A stretch of DNA of 64,000 nucleotides from Syngnathus acus. Its lineage: Eukaryota > Chordata > Actinopteri > Syngnathiformes > Syngnathidae. Shown here piece after piece: positions 34,464-64,000 of this stretch. Within the stretch, counting starts at the first letter, position 1. Each line of letters begins with the position of its first letter. The notes beneath the pieces are model-generated. The model did no database searches. It saw only the letters and a list, made by a program, of their open reading frames with translations, and was not told the DNA's origin. The stretch spans positions 11,754,967-11,818,966 of the forward strand of contig NC_051091.1 of the NCBI RefSeq assembly GCF_901709675.1, in the 5' to 3' direction. Made by a program: the position numbers and the translations under genes.

Positions 34464-34486
34464 GGGGGGGGGGGGGGGGGGGGGGG
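34464..34486. repeat. Poly-G run of 23
   Basis: An uninterrupted G run with no adjacent coding sequence. Confidence 0.9.
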
Positions 34487-35008
34487 CTTCCATCCAAAAG
34501 GACCCACATGTTTCCAAGAGGGGCTAATTGAATCAAGGGGATCTACATGGAAATGATTGACGAGTCTTCATGCTCGCTTGCAAAATACACTTTTTCTTTC
34601 CCACGGGCCTATTTAGCTTTCTGCATAGCGTCACGTTAGTGGGTTTGGGACAAGTTGACACACTGATATTGGCCTCGTGTGTGGCTAATACACAGCGACA
34701 TTTTTTGGCCTTATAGGGCTGCACAATTATAGAGTTGGACACTTTCTTTGGTAGTAACTGGATCAAATCGGATGGAATAGATCTGTGGGTATAAAGCTGT
34801 AAATGTGCACGGTTGAAGGGTATTCGATACTATAAAAAAATTGGGAATAAGTTTATGGTAGTACTTACAAATAAGACTCAACATAACAGGAGACATTTAC
34901 TGTGTAAGAAATGACTCATGTTGCAAAAATAAAAAGAAACATCAGTTCAAGTCAAGGGAATATTGTCTGAGTATTTTTTTCAAAATGTGTGACTCAATTA
35001 CTTATTTA

Positions 35009-35125
35009 TCAGGCTCCTGCAGAACGTGAGGATGAACTGATCATTTGAATCAGGTGTGTTTAACGAAGGAAACTTGGAAAACATGTAGGAATGCGGCCCC
35101 CGAGGACTGGAGTTTGAGACCCCTG
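35009..35125 (+). repeat. hAT-like element fragment, right end
   Basis: GGCTCCTGCAGAACGTGAGG, then AATCAGGTGTGTTTAACGAA, ending CTGGAGTTTGAGACCCCTG. The terminal GAGTTTGAGACCCCTG is the reverse complement of a CAGGGGTCTCAAACTC-type hAT end. The left end is not visible. Confidence 0.55.
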
Positions 35126-35182
35126 TTTTAAATAATTTGAGAAACACATTTCAATCCATGCTAATCTCTTTTGCTCCCGCCA

Positions 35183-35246
35183 CAATTTCTCATGAACTTT
35201 ACCATGGAATGTTTCTGGGAATGTACCATGCACTTTCCACCCTTTC
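35183..35246 (+). repeat. Short dispersed repeat (TTTCCACCCTT-ending)
   Basis: CTCATGAACTTTACCATGGA to ATGCACTTTCCACCCTTT resembles 46420-46466, which ends GGAACTTTCCACCCTTT. Both look like pieces of a GAAAGTTTCC-rich fish repeat. Confidence 0.35.
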
Positions 35247-35395
35247 GTGACCTCACTTACAGCCTGGAGCCATAGAAAACAATGAAGACAAATCAGGCCA
35301 ATTGACCATTTACAGTTAACCTCTCTGCTGCACCCTAGCGGCCACTGTATCCCCATCGTCAACGTCATCAGCATCCTCATTGCCACTCTATGTAT

Positions 35396-35418
35396 GGGGG
35401 GGGGGGGGGGGGGGGGGG
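35396..35418. repeat. Poly-G run of 23
   Basis: An uninterrupted G run. A shorter run of 14 G lies at 35757-35770, next to a GT microsatellite. Confidence 0.9.
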
Positions 35419-37514
35419 CTTGCAGTCATGCCCTTGGACCCAAACAGACCCAGCTGGCATTGCAGCAAGGTACAACCAAACCCTGATATGAAAGCTGGCC
35501 TAAACAAGAAAACAAAACAAAAAATGAGGCGAAAGAAAAGTCCTTCTTGCATCAAGCAGAAGCTCCAGCCTGGTTTCTCACCGCCTGGTGTTTTTCTCTT
35601 GAAAGCTTTAAACTCCAGATGGTGGAAAAAAAAAAAAAAAAACTTTGCCTGGTGGATTAAGGCTCTGCAAATCCGTTGCTGAAAAGACACATAGACCCAA
35701 AAGCTGCTACTCAAACAAATGGGAGCATAATAGCTTTCGTGAGTGTGTGTGTGTGTGGGGGGGGGGGGGGCGTTAAATATTGGATAATGGAATTGAGTAA
35801 GTGTTATGCATAGTTTATTCTCACTCTTTAATAGAGCTTAATGGGCGTAAGATCTGGGCTGACAATAGGACGGCTGTGTTTTGTTTTGAGGCACATTCAA
35901 GCGCAGATGATTAAAAAAAGAAAAAAAAGAAAAGAACACTTTGGTTATTCATTTGTCATTTGTGCATTTTCATGACCCTTTTGATGCAGGCTGAGTATCC
36001 ATGAAAGAAACAAAACGGTGCCAAGGACGTGGAAGACGTTTGTTTTGGGTCAGAGTGTGCAGCTTCACACCTGACGATACATGATAGTCAGAAGAGTCAA
36101 AATATGCTGACACAGCGAGTACAAAATGTCTAAAAATGTAAGACTGACTCAATTTTCTAAAGCAGATTGTACAATTTAAAATAAAAACAAAATTCCTCGG
36201 TCCCTCTTGCAATGTTGCTGCTGTTTTGCAGTCATCAAACCTTCACATAGATGTTGTAATGATGGGTTTGTGCATTGTAATTCTACGATGACCTCCCACG
36301 CTATGTAATTGTAGACTGTCTGCTCATCAACCGAAAACTGACTTTGTGGGAGCTGTTATAAAAAGCCCTGAAACGTCCAAGTGCTCATTAAGTATAATAA
36401 TGAACATTTGCCCTGCATCATAATTTATTTTATACTTTCAGCAAGGGCCTGGGATGTATTTAGAAAAACAATATCAGGCCCCTGATGAGAAAAGGGTTCA
36501 CTTTGTTTCACAACTCAATTTAGGTTTTTATGCTGAATTATGTATTTTGCAATTATTTCTTTCACTGAATTTACATTAAAGCAACTTGACTTCTGACCTT
36601 GATATATATTGTTGCGTCCCCCCCTCACAATTTTTTTTTCTCCTCAGAATGGATTGGGAGTGGAGGAGGAAAAGATGTAAAACAGAAAAATATATATATA
36701 CCAAGAAATATGTATACCAACTGCAAAACTGAAGCTCCACTCAAATGTACTTAACGGCCAGCTTTTATCATTAAAGCCTTCACATAAAACATGTGAAAAT
36801 GAGGGCAATTCAATATGTTCAATATGCATTGCACCAACTGTTGAGCCACAAAAAAAACAACAACAAGTGAGATCAGATGTGGCCTGCATCCAGAATCTCT
36901 TGAATTAGTGCTCTTCACAAGCATAATATTTGGATGCTGGCTGACAAAACTGTGAGTTACACCAGCCCTATCTCAAGGACACGCACCGTCATCATCATCA
37001 TCATTCCACCCCCTTCAGCCACCCACATATGCCACACGCTTTGGTCCTCCCCCTTTCGTCCAGCCTGCCCCTCCGTCCCCTCCTCCTGCCAGGCCGCCAC
37101 CTGTTCTCTGCAGCATGCCGCACAGCTGCTCCACCACAATAACAAATTAAGTTCCACTGTGGCAGGAGTCATTACCTATCGCTCTTGCCATGGAGGAAAG
37201 CGTCGGCTACAAGATGGGGGGGGGGAGGGGGTCAATTGTTCTGATGAGCGGGACTTCAAGGGGAGCCAGAGGCCAAACGTGTCACAAATGACGGTAAAAT
37301 AGAGAACATTCAAACGTTATGAATTGTTACAACACAGAAGCCGAAATAAGAAGTAGTAAAGTCAATAATCAATAAATACCTTATTAGTGATTCCTCAGGG
37401 AAAAAGGTGTAAAAAAAACAAACTGTAGCCAATATTGCTTTGGGGAATAAATCGAATTAATTTTCATAAGGAACTTCAGGGGATGCTTTGAGAATAATTG
37501 TCAATTTTTGTCTA

Positions 37515-37576
37515 TGTGAAGCCCTTTGAGACTGCTTATGATTTAGGGCTATACAAATAAACTTGACTTGACTTGA
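37515..37576 (+). repeat. LINE/SINE 3' tail
   Basis: GTGAAGCCCTTTGAGACTGC, then TTATGATTTAGGGCTATACA and AATAAACTTGACTTGACTTG. This is a well-known kind of fish retroelement 3' end with a (CTTGA)n tail. The body is missing and no ORF is associated. Confidence 0.6.
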
Positions 37577-40500
37577 AGGAACAATGGTCGTCAAGCGTGT
37601 CCAGTTCGGATTTGTGAACTTATCAATTGAATGATTCTCACGTAAACATAGCTTTAAAAAGTGTCATCTCGTGACAGATTGCTCTTGTTTTGGTTTTGAA
37701 GGAGGAGGGGGAGATCTATTGTAATTGGATACAGGGCTGTGGGCAACCCCCAAATCTTAAAAATGACCTTATATGTAGCTGTTTTTTTCTTATCCATCTC
37801 AGGGGGCGGCCATTTTAGCACTTACTGTCGATTGAAAATAAAACATCACAGTTGCTCTGGTAACAACGGTCAAGGCTCATGTGATGTTTACAAGCACACA
37901 CAAGGACAACATAAAAACTCATGTGGAGCAGACATCATTTTTCTTCTCTTTGCTGCTTCTATTGCAAAATATACCAAACATTCAAATTCCCCAAAAATAT
38001 ATCTAAGGAATCAAGTACAACCCCCTTTGTCATAAAAGTCTTTATCAAATCAAATCAAATCTCTCCTTCAGGGAGATGTCGAAGTCAATCAATTTAAGGA
38101 GAGCTGTAGCTGCCAAGCTTTTTGCCCGTGGCCTTAATGGAGTGTGTTTAGCAGTTGTATAGAGCAGCCACCCATGCAGTTATTGGCAGGTGCACGCTGT
38201 AAACAGTTGTCAGGACAAAGCAGCGGCGTTAATACGATGCAGGAACAAGCCTCGCTGCTACTGTGCACTTTTACATGCGGTCAGAAGATAGGCATTGTGA
38301 GCCGAGGTGTTACAATAAAACCTCGAGACTCAAGGCATCCATTTGTGCTGCCAACTATGCATCCATCTGATTTATCACATCACAATCTGTCATTATTTTC
38401 AAATCTATGTTCGTCAGTCATCAATCGTTGCAACTCCACACCAAGCGCGTGTTTAGTGAGCAACCCAAACAATGCATCAATCCAGACTAAAGCTTTGATT
38501 GTGACAACAATGTGTTGTCTAACTCATCTTGTCAAGCAGCTACTTGACAGCTTAACAAAAGGATGACTGGTCTGTTAGCAGGAGGCCCGAGTCAGAGCAG
38601 AAGTAGGCTCAGACGGGCGCTGGGATTTGCTGCGGTCATTATGGCCCCTCTGTGTGACAGCTGGCCATTGAGCCCACCCCGACATCGTGCCATCCCCATC
38701 CCCGACCGACCGACATGGCCTTGCTGCTTCTTTGTCACAGCAGCAGGATTGTTACAGAGTAAATCAGCTGACGTGACCTGCTGGCCAACTGAGTGTCTGG
38801 ATGGCAGGATAAGATGGAACCGTCTCATTTGAATCTGTCATACAACGGAAAAGCAACGCCCTCCCAGGCTACCGGCATCTGCTGATTGATCCAATTTTAT
38901 AACCTACAAAGCCCAACTAATCTGCAAGCTCAGCGTTTTTTACTTAATATGTATACGTATTGAATCACATGACCGACAAGTGACAAGTGATTTTTATTTA
39001 TTTATATTTTTATTTATTTATTTTTAAAATTAGACTGATGATAAAATATTTAATAAAATATAATAAATAATAGAATAAAATAAAGACAATAAAATATATT
39101 TTTTGAAGTCTCTCTGTGCAGTGCAGAGAGCTCAACATTTTGATGACCCGAATGTTGGCTTGAAGACATTTCCCTAAACTGGACCCCTGCAGGAGACAAT
39201 GACTCTGCGATCTGAGCGCACCGCACACATGTGACCTTTAACGTATGATTTCTGTCTTGGCAGGAAAGCTTCTCTCTGTTATTTGCTACTTGCCGGGTCA
39301 CTGGCGGCGGACTATTTAGCGGACTTTCTCAGCAGTCGTACCATCTGTGTGAGCTCTGCAGGTGCTTGGCCTGCTGGCACACCTCCACAAAATGTGCACA
39401 AGGCTGTTTGAAAGCTGGTAGAGTCGAGCGACCCTCGCTTCACGGCAAAACCGACATTTCAAGGTTATGAAGTTAATGCCATACTTGTTTTGGTTTGAAA
39501 AAAATCAAAGTATTTCTGCAGCAGTAAAAAAAAATAATAAAATGGCTAAGAGGAAAGTAGTAATTGGTATTTCCACACTTTGCGACTGGTGCATTTTATT
39601 TCTAAATCAAATCATCAGTCAGGCATTTCTAATTTTAAGAATGCTATAAAATGAATTTGAAATGACATTAAAGTGTTTTGGGGTCATAGTCTGGGGTAAA
39701 TTTGAGGTTAAAAATGTGGAAATGGAGAATCATAAATATTTAGCGGGGCATCATTGCACTTTGGCTGTTCGCAAGCGGCTAGTGAGAGCTCACTGTTCTC
39801 AATGTCAGTTTTTATGGAAGCTTTTATCGTTTGAAACGGCACGAGTGGCCCTATTGGGAATTGACAATAAATAATCCATGCAATAATCCAGATCATCCGA
39901 GAAGTGGGTGGGAGGGGTCGACTCATAGGGAATGGTGCGCAACAAAAGAAACACAGATGTCGGCGATAACGACAGACTACCAGATGAGCCGACAATAAGA
40001 TTTTAAAATTCAAATATGGAATCATTTGTATGTGAACGACAGACCGCCGGACGCCGCCCCGTAAAGAATCTAAAGTGGGGCTTCGTAATGAGAGGTCAGA
40101 CAGAAGAATAGATGTCAGCCTTGCACACCTGTGGCCTACCTTCTGCTGCGTTCGGTTACTCTCATTATAGCCTTCTGAATAATGTAAAGGTGTATATGCA
40201 TGAAGGGGACGAAGCCATCTAATAGGGCTATCTCCCTCTCCATCTGGTCATGTGTTTGTCATCGACCCCTCCTCCCTCTTGGTGCCTCATCATCTTTATA
40301 TGCTGAAGAGCATTTTGTCGTTCAACCCACTGTTACTTAGAGTGTTTTTTGTTGTTGTTTTTTTTTAATGGGTTCATACAGACCTCAGTAGATTAATCCG
40401 TCAATATTAGCCCTTTTAAAAGTGGGAAAAATCAGCAAAAACATTTTTTGGGGGCACCATTTTTTTTTAAAATAAATTAACATATTACATCATAAGATAA

Positions 40501-40596
40501 TGGCCTTCAAATACCCCACCCAAGATTTTTTTCTGTTAAAAACTATTTTTTTGCATTGTTGTAAAAGTCAAAGTACTGCAGTATAAAACAGTCAAA

Positions 40597-40622
40597 TGTG
40601 TGTGTGTGTGTGTGTGTGTGTG
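40597..40622. repeat. (GT)n microsatellite
   Basis: About 13 GT units. Confidence 0.9.
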
Positions 40623-43600
40623 CGCACGATCCACTTGTAGTGGATCTCATTAGCCTGACGCAGGTGTTCCTAATGTCGTGGCCGCAGAGCTTTACTATGA
40701 CGGTGCGACCGCAGCCCGGAGCTGACGTAAGTGCTGGGGATCCTCAGGAGAATTAACCAGGCGTCTGCCACATGACCCCGATGACTCAAAAAGCATCCTG
40801 GGCTCAGCTGATACGCGTGCCGTGTAACCCCCACCCCCACCCCCCCTGACATGACAAGCGGGAGGAGGAGGACAGAAGGACCAGCAGGCAACTAATGATT
40901 ATGATGACTAGGGCCATCTTGCTAGCCTCTCGGCACCCGCCCTGCCCCCTCCTCGACATCATCCCCGCCCCTCCAAAGCGGGAGCTCTGGCCTTGGCCCG
41001 GGGTCTGGCTCCCACATGGACCTGGCAAGGCGTGGGTTAGTGGGGCTGAGGTGTCACCACCAGATACAGTCTGGCGTGTCAGCTGTCGAAGACCACAGAA
41101 GGAAATGTGAATCAAGTCTGTCAAGAGGAAGCTTGATGACGGTCAGAGATGGTCACCCTCCAGCTTGTGATGTTCTGGAGTCTTATGTCACCGCACAGAG
41201 TAAACCACGTATGTATGAATTCCTAAGTATTCGCGGCATAATTTTTTTTCATCTGCAGCCACCAGCCTGCAGCAGCATCGTGGACTCGGCTGTCATAGTG
41301 GAACAGGTGGAGCAAGATAACAGTCACAACACACACGCAGACACACACAGGGCTCAGACACTGGCCCATATGGTAGACCTCTGGAGCTGTTGCCCTCAGC
41401 AGATCGGGGAGGGATGCAGAGAAGGCCGCAGGAGCAGGAGGCGGCAGAGGGAATCGGGGTCTGCGGGGGTGAATGTTAAGGGGGCGGGCCGCCCCAACTG
41501 TCCGCTGTCTTTGGGGAATTGAGACATGCATATATGTGTCTGATTGAACAGCGGGACGCTCGGCGGAAGGGGCCGCGGTCCAATTATTATTATTCTTGAG
41601 CCTTTGAGAGAGCAAAAACTAGTATGTATATGTATATTGTATATATTTGTATATGAGATAATGGATATTTTAAAGCAAGAGTTAATAATACAAGAATAAA
41701 GTATGATCTATTATTCCATTTTTTTCCACTTTCATTTTGTGGACAAAAAAACCCACAAAAAGCGATCAAAAAAAGCACATCAAACTTTGCGTCATAAAGG
41801 TTTGCCATGTGCCATGTAAAGGAGAGAAACATTTTAAGCTCATAAAATGGATTGAAAAAGAAAATGATCATACTAACATCAATGTGTCTTTTAAATAATC
41901 ATATTAGTTACCGGTTGTAAACAATGAGAAAAGTTAATGATGTAATTTCATTCAATAAGTATTTTCATAATAGTGTCAACTCAGCTGCATCAAGAGGTGT
42001 TTCTCAACTTTATCGACATGAATCAAAATATTAGAAATAGCTCACAATACTGATTTCAACACCACTCCAGGATACATTCATAAAGTTACCATGAATACAC
42101 GATATACACATATACAGTATTGCACTTCCATCAACTAACTAAATGCATTATCCATGTATACATTATTATTTTTCTCCAATGGATTAAGATTGAATGACTG
42201 ATTATATGATGGCTATCCACAAAGGCAATAAAAAAAAAAGCCAAAAGTCAGTGGCTGGAACAATTGGCAATGTCCCACTGACCACATGTTAATGGCAGGC
42301 ACACGCCACAGCCACAACACAGCTAATGTCCTATTGACCAAATAGAAATGTGTTTTCCATGTGAGGACATTGTATTCTTTGTGCCTTCTATTCATGCCAG
42401 CGTTGTTTAAAAAAAAAAAAAAAAAAGGGGTCTGGTGTGAAGGATAGACTGCTGGCCACCTGCCGCTCAACATCACAAAGGCGAACAAGACTGACAGATG
42501 TACAGACTGGGGGTCAGATGGCGCACTTTGTCATCATGCGAAGAAGCATCATCACCGCCCCCAATGATAATACAGCACGCGAAAGCTCAGTTCAGCGAAC
42601 TCAGAGGCCAGTGTTGTATGTTTTTGGTCTCAACAAGAGGTGTTAGAGGAGAAGTCAACTTGAAACATTTTCCTTACCGTCATTATGGTATCCAGGAATT
42701 GTTTTAAACAGTAAAAAAAATAAAATAAATACCTTTCATGTAAAAAAATATGCTAGGCATAATTTGGTTGGACACTTGCATAAATACAAACATTAAAAAA
42801 AAAAATCATTGAGTGCACGGTTAAAAAACACTTTATGACAACTTGACTCTGAACAAATGTGCTATATATACAGTACTCCTATGATTTCCAATTTGGAAAA
42901 ATTGTCCTAAAATCAAAATATTTGTTTACAACCCACTTGACCTGAATAAATTCTAATACGCCACTTTCATGCACCATATGGTGGAAATAACATTATTTTT
43001 TTGGTGTTTTTAATCTCGGGACAGATTGCAGGGATATATTTTTAAGGCACATTAAATGCACCTTTAATCTTATCTAATCTTGAAGAGATTATTCCATGTA
43101 ATATAAGACAGAGGAGATCAGAAAGATTAGCTCCAGTCTGTTCATATTGCATGTTCAAGCAGTGGTGTTGGTTATCTTGTGTTTATCATTGTTTGCTTGC
43201 ATTTTATCCTTCCATCTGTCCATTTTTTTTTTTAAATAGTACTTTGTCCTCATTAAAATTGTGTGAGCTGGAGCCTATTCCATCGGACTTTTAATAAGAG
43301 AAACAGGGTGAACATCAGATTGAGGAAGAAATACACAAGCAACCATGCACACTTTTATGAAGTATAATTTTGAGTATTTAGTGCATCTAACATGCATGTG
43401 TTTATAACGCGAGGGAAGCCAAAGTCTCCGGAGAGAACTCACATTAGCATATGGAGAACATGTACCTACCTGTAAACTCTCACAGGAGGGCCCGAAGCGT
43501 TTTCAAATCCAGAATCTCGTGGGTTTGATGCAGAAGTGTGAAACATGAGCTCAAGTGCGCAGTTCGTTTGCTGTGACGTAGTGCAGCCTTTGACCACTAG

Positions 43601-43819
43601 AGGGAAGCAGAGTATTAATTGTCAATTTGATAAAATGCATGCGTGGGCTAATGAATCATATTGGGATGTTTTACGACTACAAGATATGAATTAAAATCAC
43701 TCATTCAACAACAGAAACATTTTATTTTTTTGAACAGTGTTCTAAGCTTCAGCAAATATTGACTGTTGCAACTTTTGCTGTTGTTTCACCTGCTGAGAAG
43801 CAGATGCAACACCAGCTGG

Positions 43820-43834
43820 CACACACACACACAC

Positions 43835-43887
<53 letters not shown>
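43820..43887. repeat. (AC)n microsatellite
   Basis: About 34 AC units with a single GC interruption near 43839. It is read as cysteine/valine repeats in shadow ORFs. Confidence 0.95.
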
Positions 43888-43889
<2 letters not shown>

Positions 43890-44302
43890 AATGCAACACA
43901 GCAAAGGACAACAACATCTTGAGAGACTTTTCATGAAGACAAGAATTTACTTTTTCCCCACTAACTACCATAGCAGAGTGAGATTTAGACATGGCAACAA
44001 TGGTGTCTTTCAGTAATGAGGCTTCTCATTGTGCAACTGCTGTAATACTGGAATTCTCGGTGATGCTCATGATCATTGCATTCGGTTTGCAGATTAAATG
44101 CTATGTGTTTTTTATTTTTTATTTTAAATGAGTTTGTGTGTTTTTGTTATGTACAAAGGATTGTGAATTTGCCTATTCACAGATTGCTTTTCAAAATTGG
44201 CCTGAATTATTTGCTGAAATTTTCACACATGTAACTGGCATTATGGTGCAGTCGAAGTGAAGTGAGGCACTTTATTTTAGACAAACGTACGTAGTACTTT
44301 GT

Positions 44303-44318
44303 CGCCATCTTGTGGCCA
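44303..44318 (-). promoter_or_regulatory. CTCF-like motif upstream of snta1
   Basis: On the minus strand CCACAAGATGGCG matches the CTCF core and also the YY1 core AAGATGGCG. It is about 620 bp upstream of the snta1 start codon. A second near match (CCACTAGAGGGAAGC) lies at 43594-43608 on the plus strand. Confidence 0.35.
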
Positions 44319-44759
44319 CCACAGGCCTTTACAGTACAGTGTAAACCTTTTTTGGGAGAATGCCAATTACTTTTTTTTTTAGCAGTGAATGTCTCAATGA
44401 TCCCTTTTTTTGCGGTTTTCTTTGGTGGTGTGAGGTGAGTTTTCCTTTAATATAAAATATGTGCCTTGGCCCAATAAAGGTTGGGAAAGCCTGGCCTAAA
44501 GGTATAATGGAAACATAATAGCGAAACATAATACTGTGTGTGTGTATCTTAGTGCTGATTAAATTGTGTTTCTAACTTTCTTCATTGGCATTTGAGCTGC
44601 GGCAGCTCTTTCCAGCACTTCTGAGGGAATTGCACTTTGTCTTTACACGCTATGTGAACAAGAAGCACTTAATTTGAACTGGGTTGTGTTACAGTAAGTG
44701 TGCAATGGTGTCACTCTCAATTAGCTTTAATTCTTACTACTTCGTGGATAAGCCTCTTT

Positions 44760-44932
44760 GGAGGACAACATACTGCGAGGGCGTGCAACTGTGCATGAGG
44801 GAGCTGTGTGAGCATGCATGCGTGCGGGTGTGTGTGTGTGCGTAAATGTGTGTGTGCCCCCTACCCCAGCCCTCCATATCGCTCCACAGGACCGCCAGCC
44901 CAGTCTAGAGTTATTCCAGGAATGCGAAGAAC
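44760..44932 (+). promoter_or_regulatory. snta1: Probable snta1 5' UTR and core promoter
   Basis: The immediate 5' flank of the start codon has a GT-rich run (44826-44858) and a C-rich CCCCCTACCCCAGCC. ATTCCAGGAAT (44913-44923) is a perfect palindrome that contains the STAT-type TTCxxxGAA. AGGAATG (44918-44924) is an exact M-CAT/TEAD site on the minus strand, which would suit a muscle-expressed gene. No TATA box or start site can be fixed. Confidence 0.35.
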
Positions 44933-62989
<18,057 letters not shown>

Positions 62990-64000
62990 TGACGTCCGTA
63001 AAGTTTGTATTAGGAATATTTGACGAATTGCCAAAAACAACAACCCAGACCGTTATGAGAGCAGCAAGTGATGACTAAACCTCCTGTCCTCTCTTCCGGC
63101 TTGTCCCGGTCTCTCGTGGAAGACCGGCGGACATTGGGGTAGTTGAGGTTTTTCACAAATGCACAGCTCATGAATCACGCATTGATTACGCAGCAGTCAT
63201 TTTTGTAGTTTTGGTAAGCGTCACTTCACCTTGTATTGATTCATTGTATCTGTGCGCCTTGAATGTCTTGATGGTTGCTGTTGGAGAAACCATTATTTAA
63301 GTAAAGGAAGACAGCTTTAGCGGAATGACGGGAGACTGATCACTACGTGATCTAAAATGGATGGAAGGATTCATTAAATGCTGAACTTATGGATGTTTAA
63401 GTTGCCTTCTCACAAAACACCCTTTTACGACTTTTTCTTTCTGGTTTTATGATAATACTAAATAAGAGCGTAATATGACCAAAAAAAAATGACGGTTATT
63501 TTTATTTGACTTATTTTAGTTAAGCTGCAGATTTTGATTAAAACTATTATTAAGGCTACTAACAAAAAGAGCCTCATGAACAGATTCATGAACTTCAAAG
63601 TGTACACATACCGATAATTGGACTAAGTTTTTCCACCCATTCCAATCAAAGTTGGCAAAAGCCTGATTTTTCAATGTCTCTAAAAGTTGTGTAAAGAGGG
63701 AAAACAATTGAGTGTCATTTGTAAATGTTCAACCTAGTCAGTATTTATGATCGCAATCATTATATTGTGGCCAATACCAAATTAGAGTGCTTCACTCCAT
63801 TGCAAAAATTTTATTGGATGTTGCTGAGAGATTATTCTGTGGTGTGGGGTACACTTGATATTGAGTATACCATATGCTATAATAAGCACAAACTTTCTTT
63901 TTTTTTTTACTTGTCAGGAGTCGTGATCTCACATTTGGTAAATCTCTGAAAGTCTGTTGGGCCTAATTTGAGAATTTCCATCCCCTTACAATCAAATTCA
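62990..64000 (+). other. snta1 3' UTR and downstream sequence
   Basis: No further exon is recognised. There is no AATAAA, but ATTAAA variants lie at 63373-63378 and 63537-63542, the first about 385 nt past the stop and a plausible poly(A) signal. The sequence beyond about 63700 is AT-rich, with short unsupported ORFs. Confidence 0.45.

Larger units (their letters stand above)
28233..35008. other. Gene-free stretch, part 4
   Basis: No exon is proved. It contains the G-quadruplex-type tract at 28960-28981 and the poly-G run at 34464-34486. Strong donor-like sites on the minus strand lie at 29930 (GAG|GTGAGTG) and 30472 (GCAT|GTAAGTAC). A retroelement-like A-rich tail lies at about 31535-31570 and a repeat copy at 33135-33240. 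High-complexity islands near 28690-28810, 30600-30790, 32575-32720 and 34290-34450 might be conserved regulatory DNA. Confidence 0.4.
35420..44700. other. Gene-free stretch, part 5, upstream of snta1
   Basis: No exon is recognised. It holds a retroelement tail (37515-37576), AT-rich segments near 39000-39080 and 41600-42200, GT/AC microsatellites at 40597-40622 and 43820-43887, and two CTCF-like motifs near 43594 and 44303. ORFs of up to 168 codons (41016-41522) occur on GC-rich parts in mutually overlapping frames and lack family signatures. Confidence 0.4.

Noticed and set aside
41016-41522. 168-codon plus-strand ORF with an overlapping minus-strand ORF
   Set aside because: Open on both strands because of GC-rich composition. 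No conserved motif and no supporting splice sites.

Overview
This is vertebrate nuclear DNA, almost certainly from a ray-finned (teleost, probably percomorph) fish. The genes have GT-AG introns, several introns are very short (73-80 bp), and AC/GT microsatellites are abundant. The interspersed repeats (a tRNA-derived SINE, hAT, Tc1-like and TA-flanked DNA elements) are of types typical of teleosts. There is no operon, CRISPR array or prokaryotic system. Nearly all long ORFs outside the exons below are chance readings.

Three protein-coding genes were rebuilt exon by exon with matching splice phases. (1) Positions 802-2844, minus strand: a complete CDCA7-family gene (7 exons, 363 aa) ending in the cysteine-rich zf-4CXXC_R1 domain. 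(2) Positions 4694-12285, minus strand: cbfa2t2 (ETO/MTG corepressor family; 10 exons seen, 591 aa counted from the MPGSP methionine) with NHR1/TAFH, NHR2, NHR3 and MYND regions. Its most 5' exon or exons were not found and should lie above 12.3 kb. (3) Positions 44933-62989, plus strand: complete snta1 (alpha-1-syntrophin; 8 exons, 485 aa) with split PH1, PDZ, PH2 and SU regions. From general knowledge, SNTA1 and CBFA2T2 are also neighbours on human 20q11, so the pair is conserved synteny. The CDCA7 gene follows cbfa2t2 head-to-tail.

Between cbfa2t2 and snta1, which are transcribed divergently, lie about 32.6 kb with no recognisable exon. This stretch is probably the cbfa2t2 first intron plus the intergenic space. 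It holds microsatellites, long poly-G runs, a palindromic MITE (13391-13694), a Tc1-type relic, hAT fragments, one copy of a TA-flanked DNA transposon (27227-28232) and a few high-complexity islands that could be regulatory. A second copy of that transposon lies in snta1 intron 1 (48158-50179) and is itself split by an 828-bp hAT element with a perfect 8-bp target duplication; the first copy preserves the empty site.

The most interesting signals are these: a (TG)~42-T5 tract directly against a cbfa2t2 3' splice site, like CFTR exon 9; the nested transposon pair, whose relic ORF tail carries a LEDGF-binding-like motif; 70-bp perfectly inverted ends that are themselves palindromes; and repeats lying within about 15 bp of splice donors in the cdca7-family gene and snta1.
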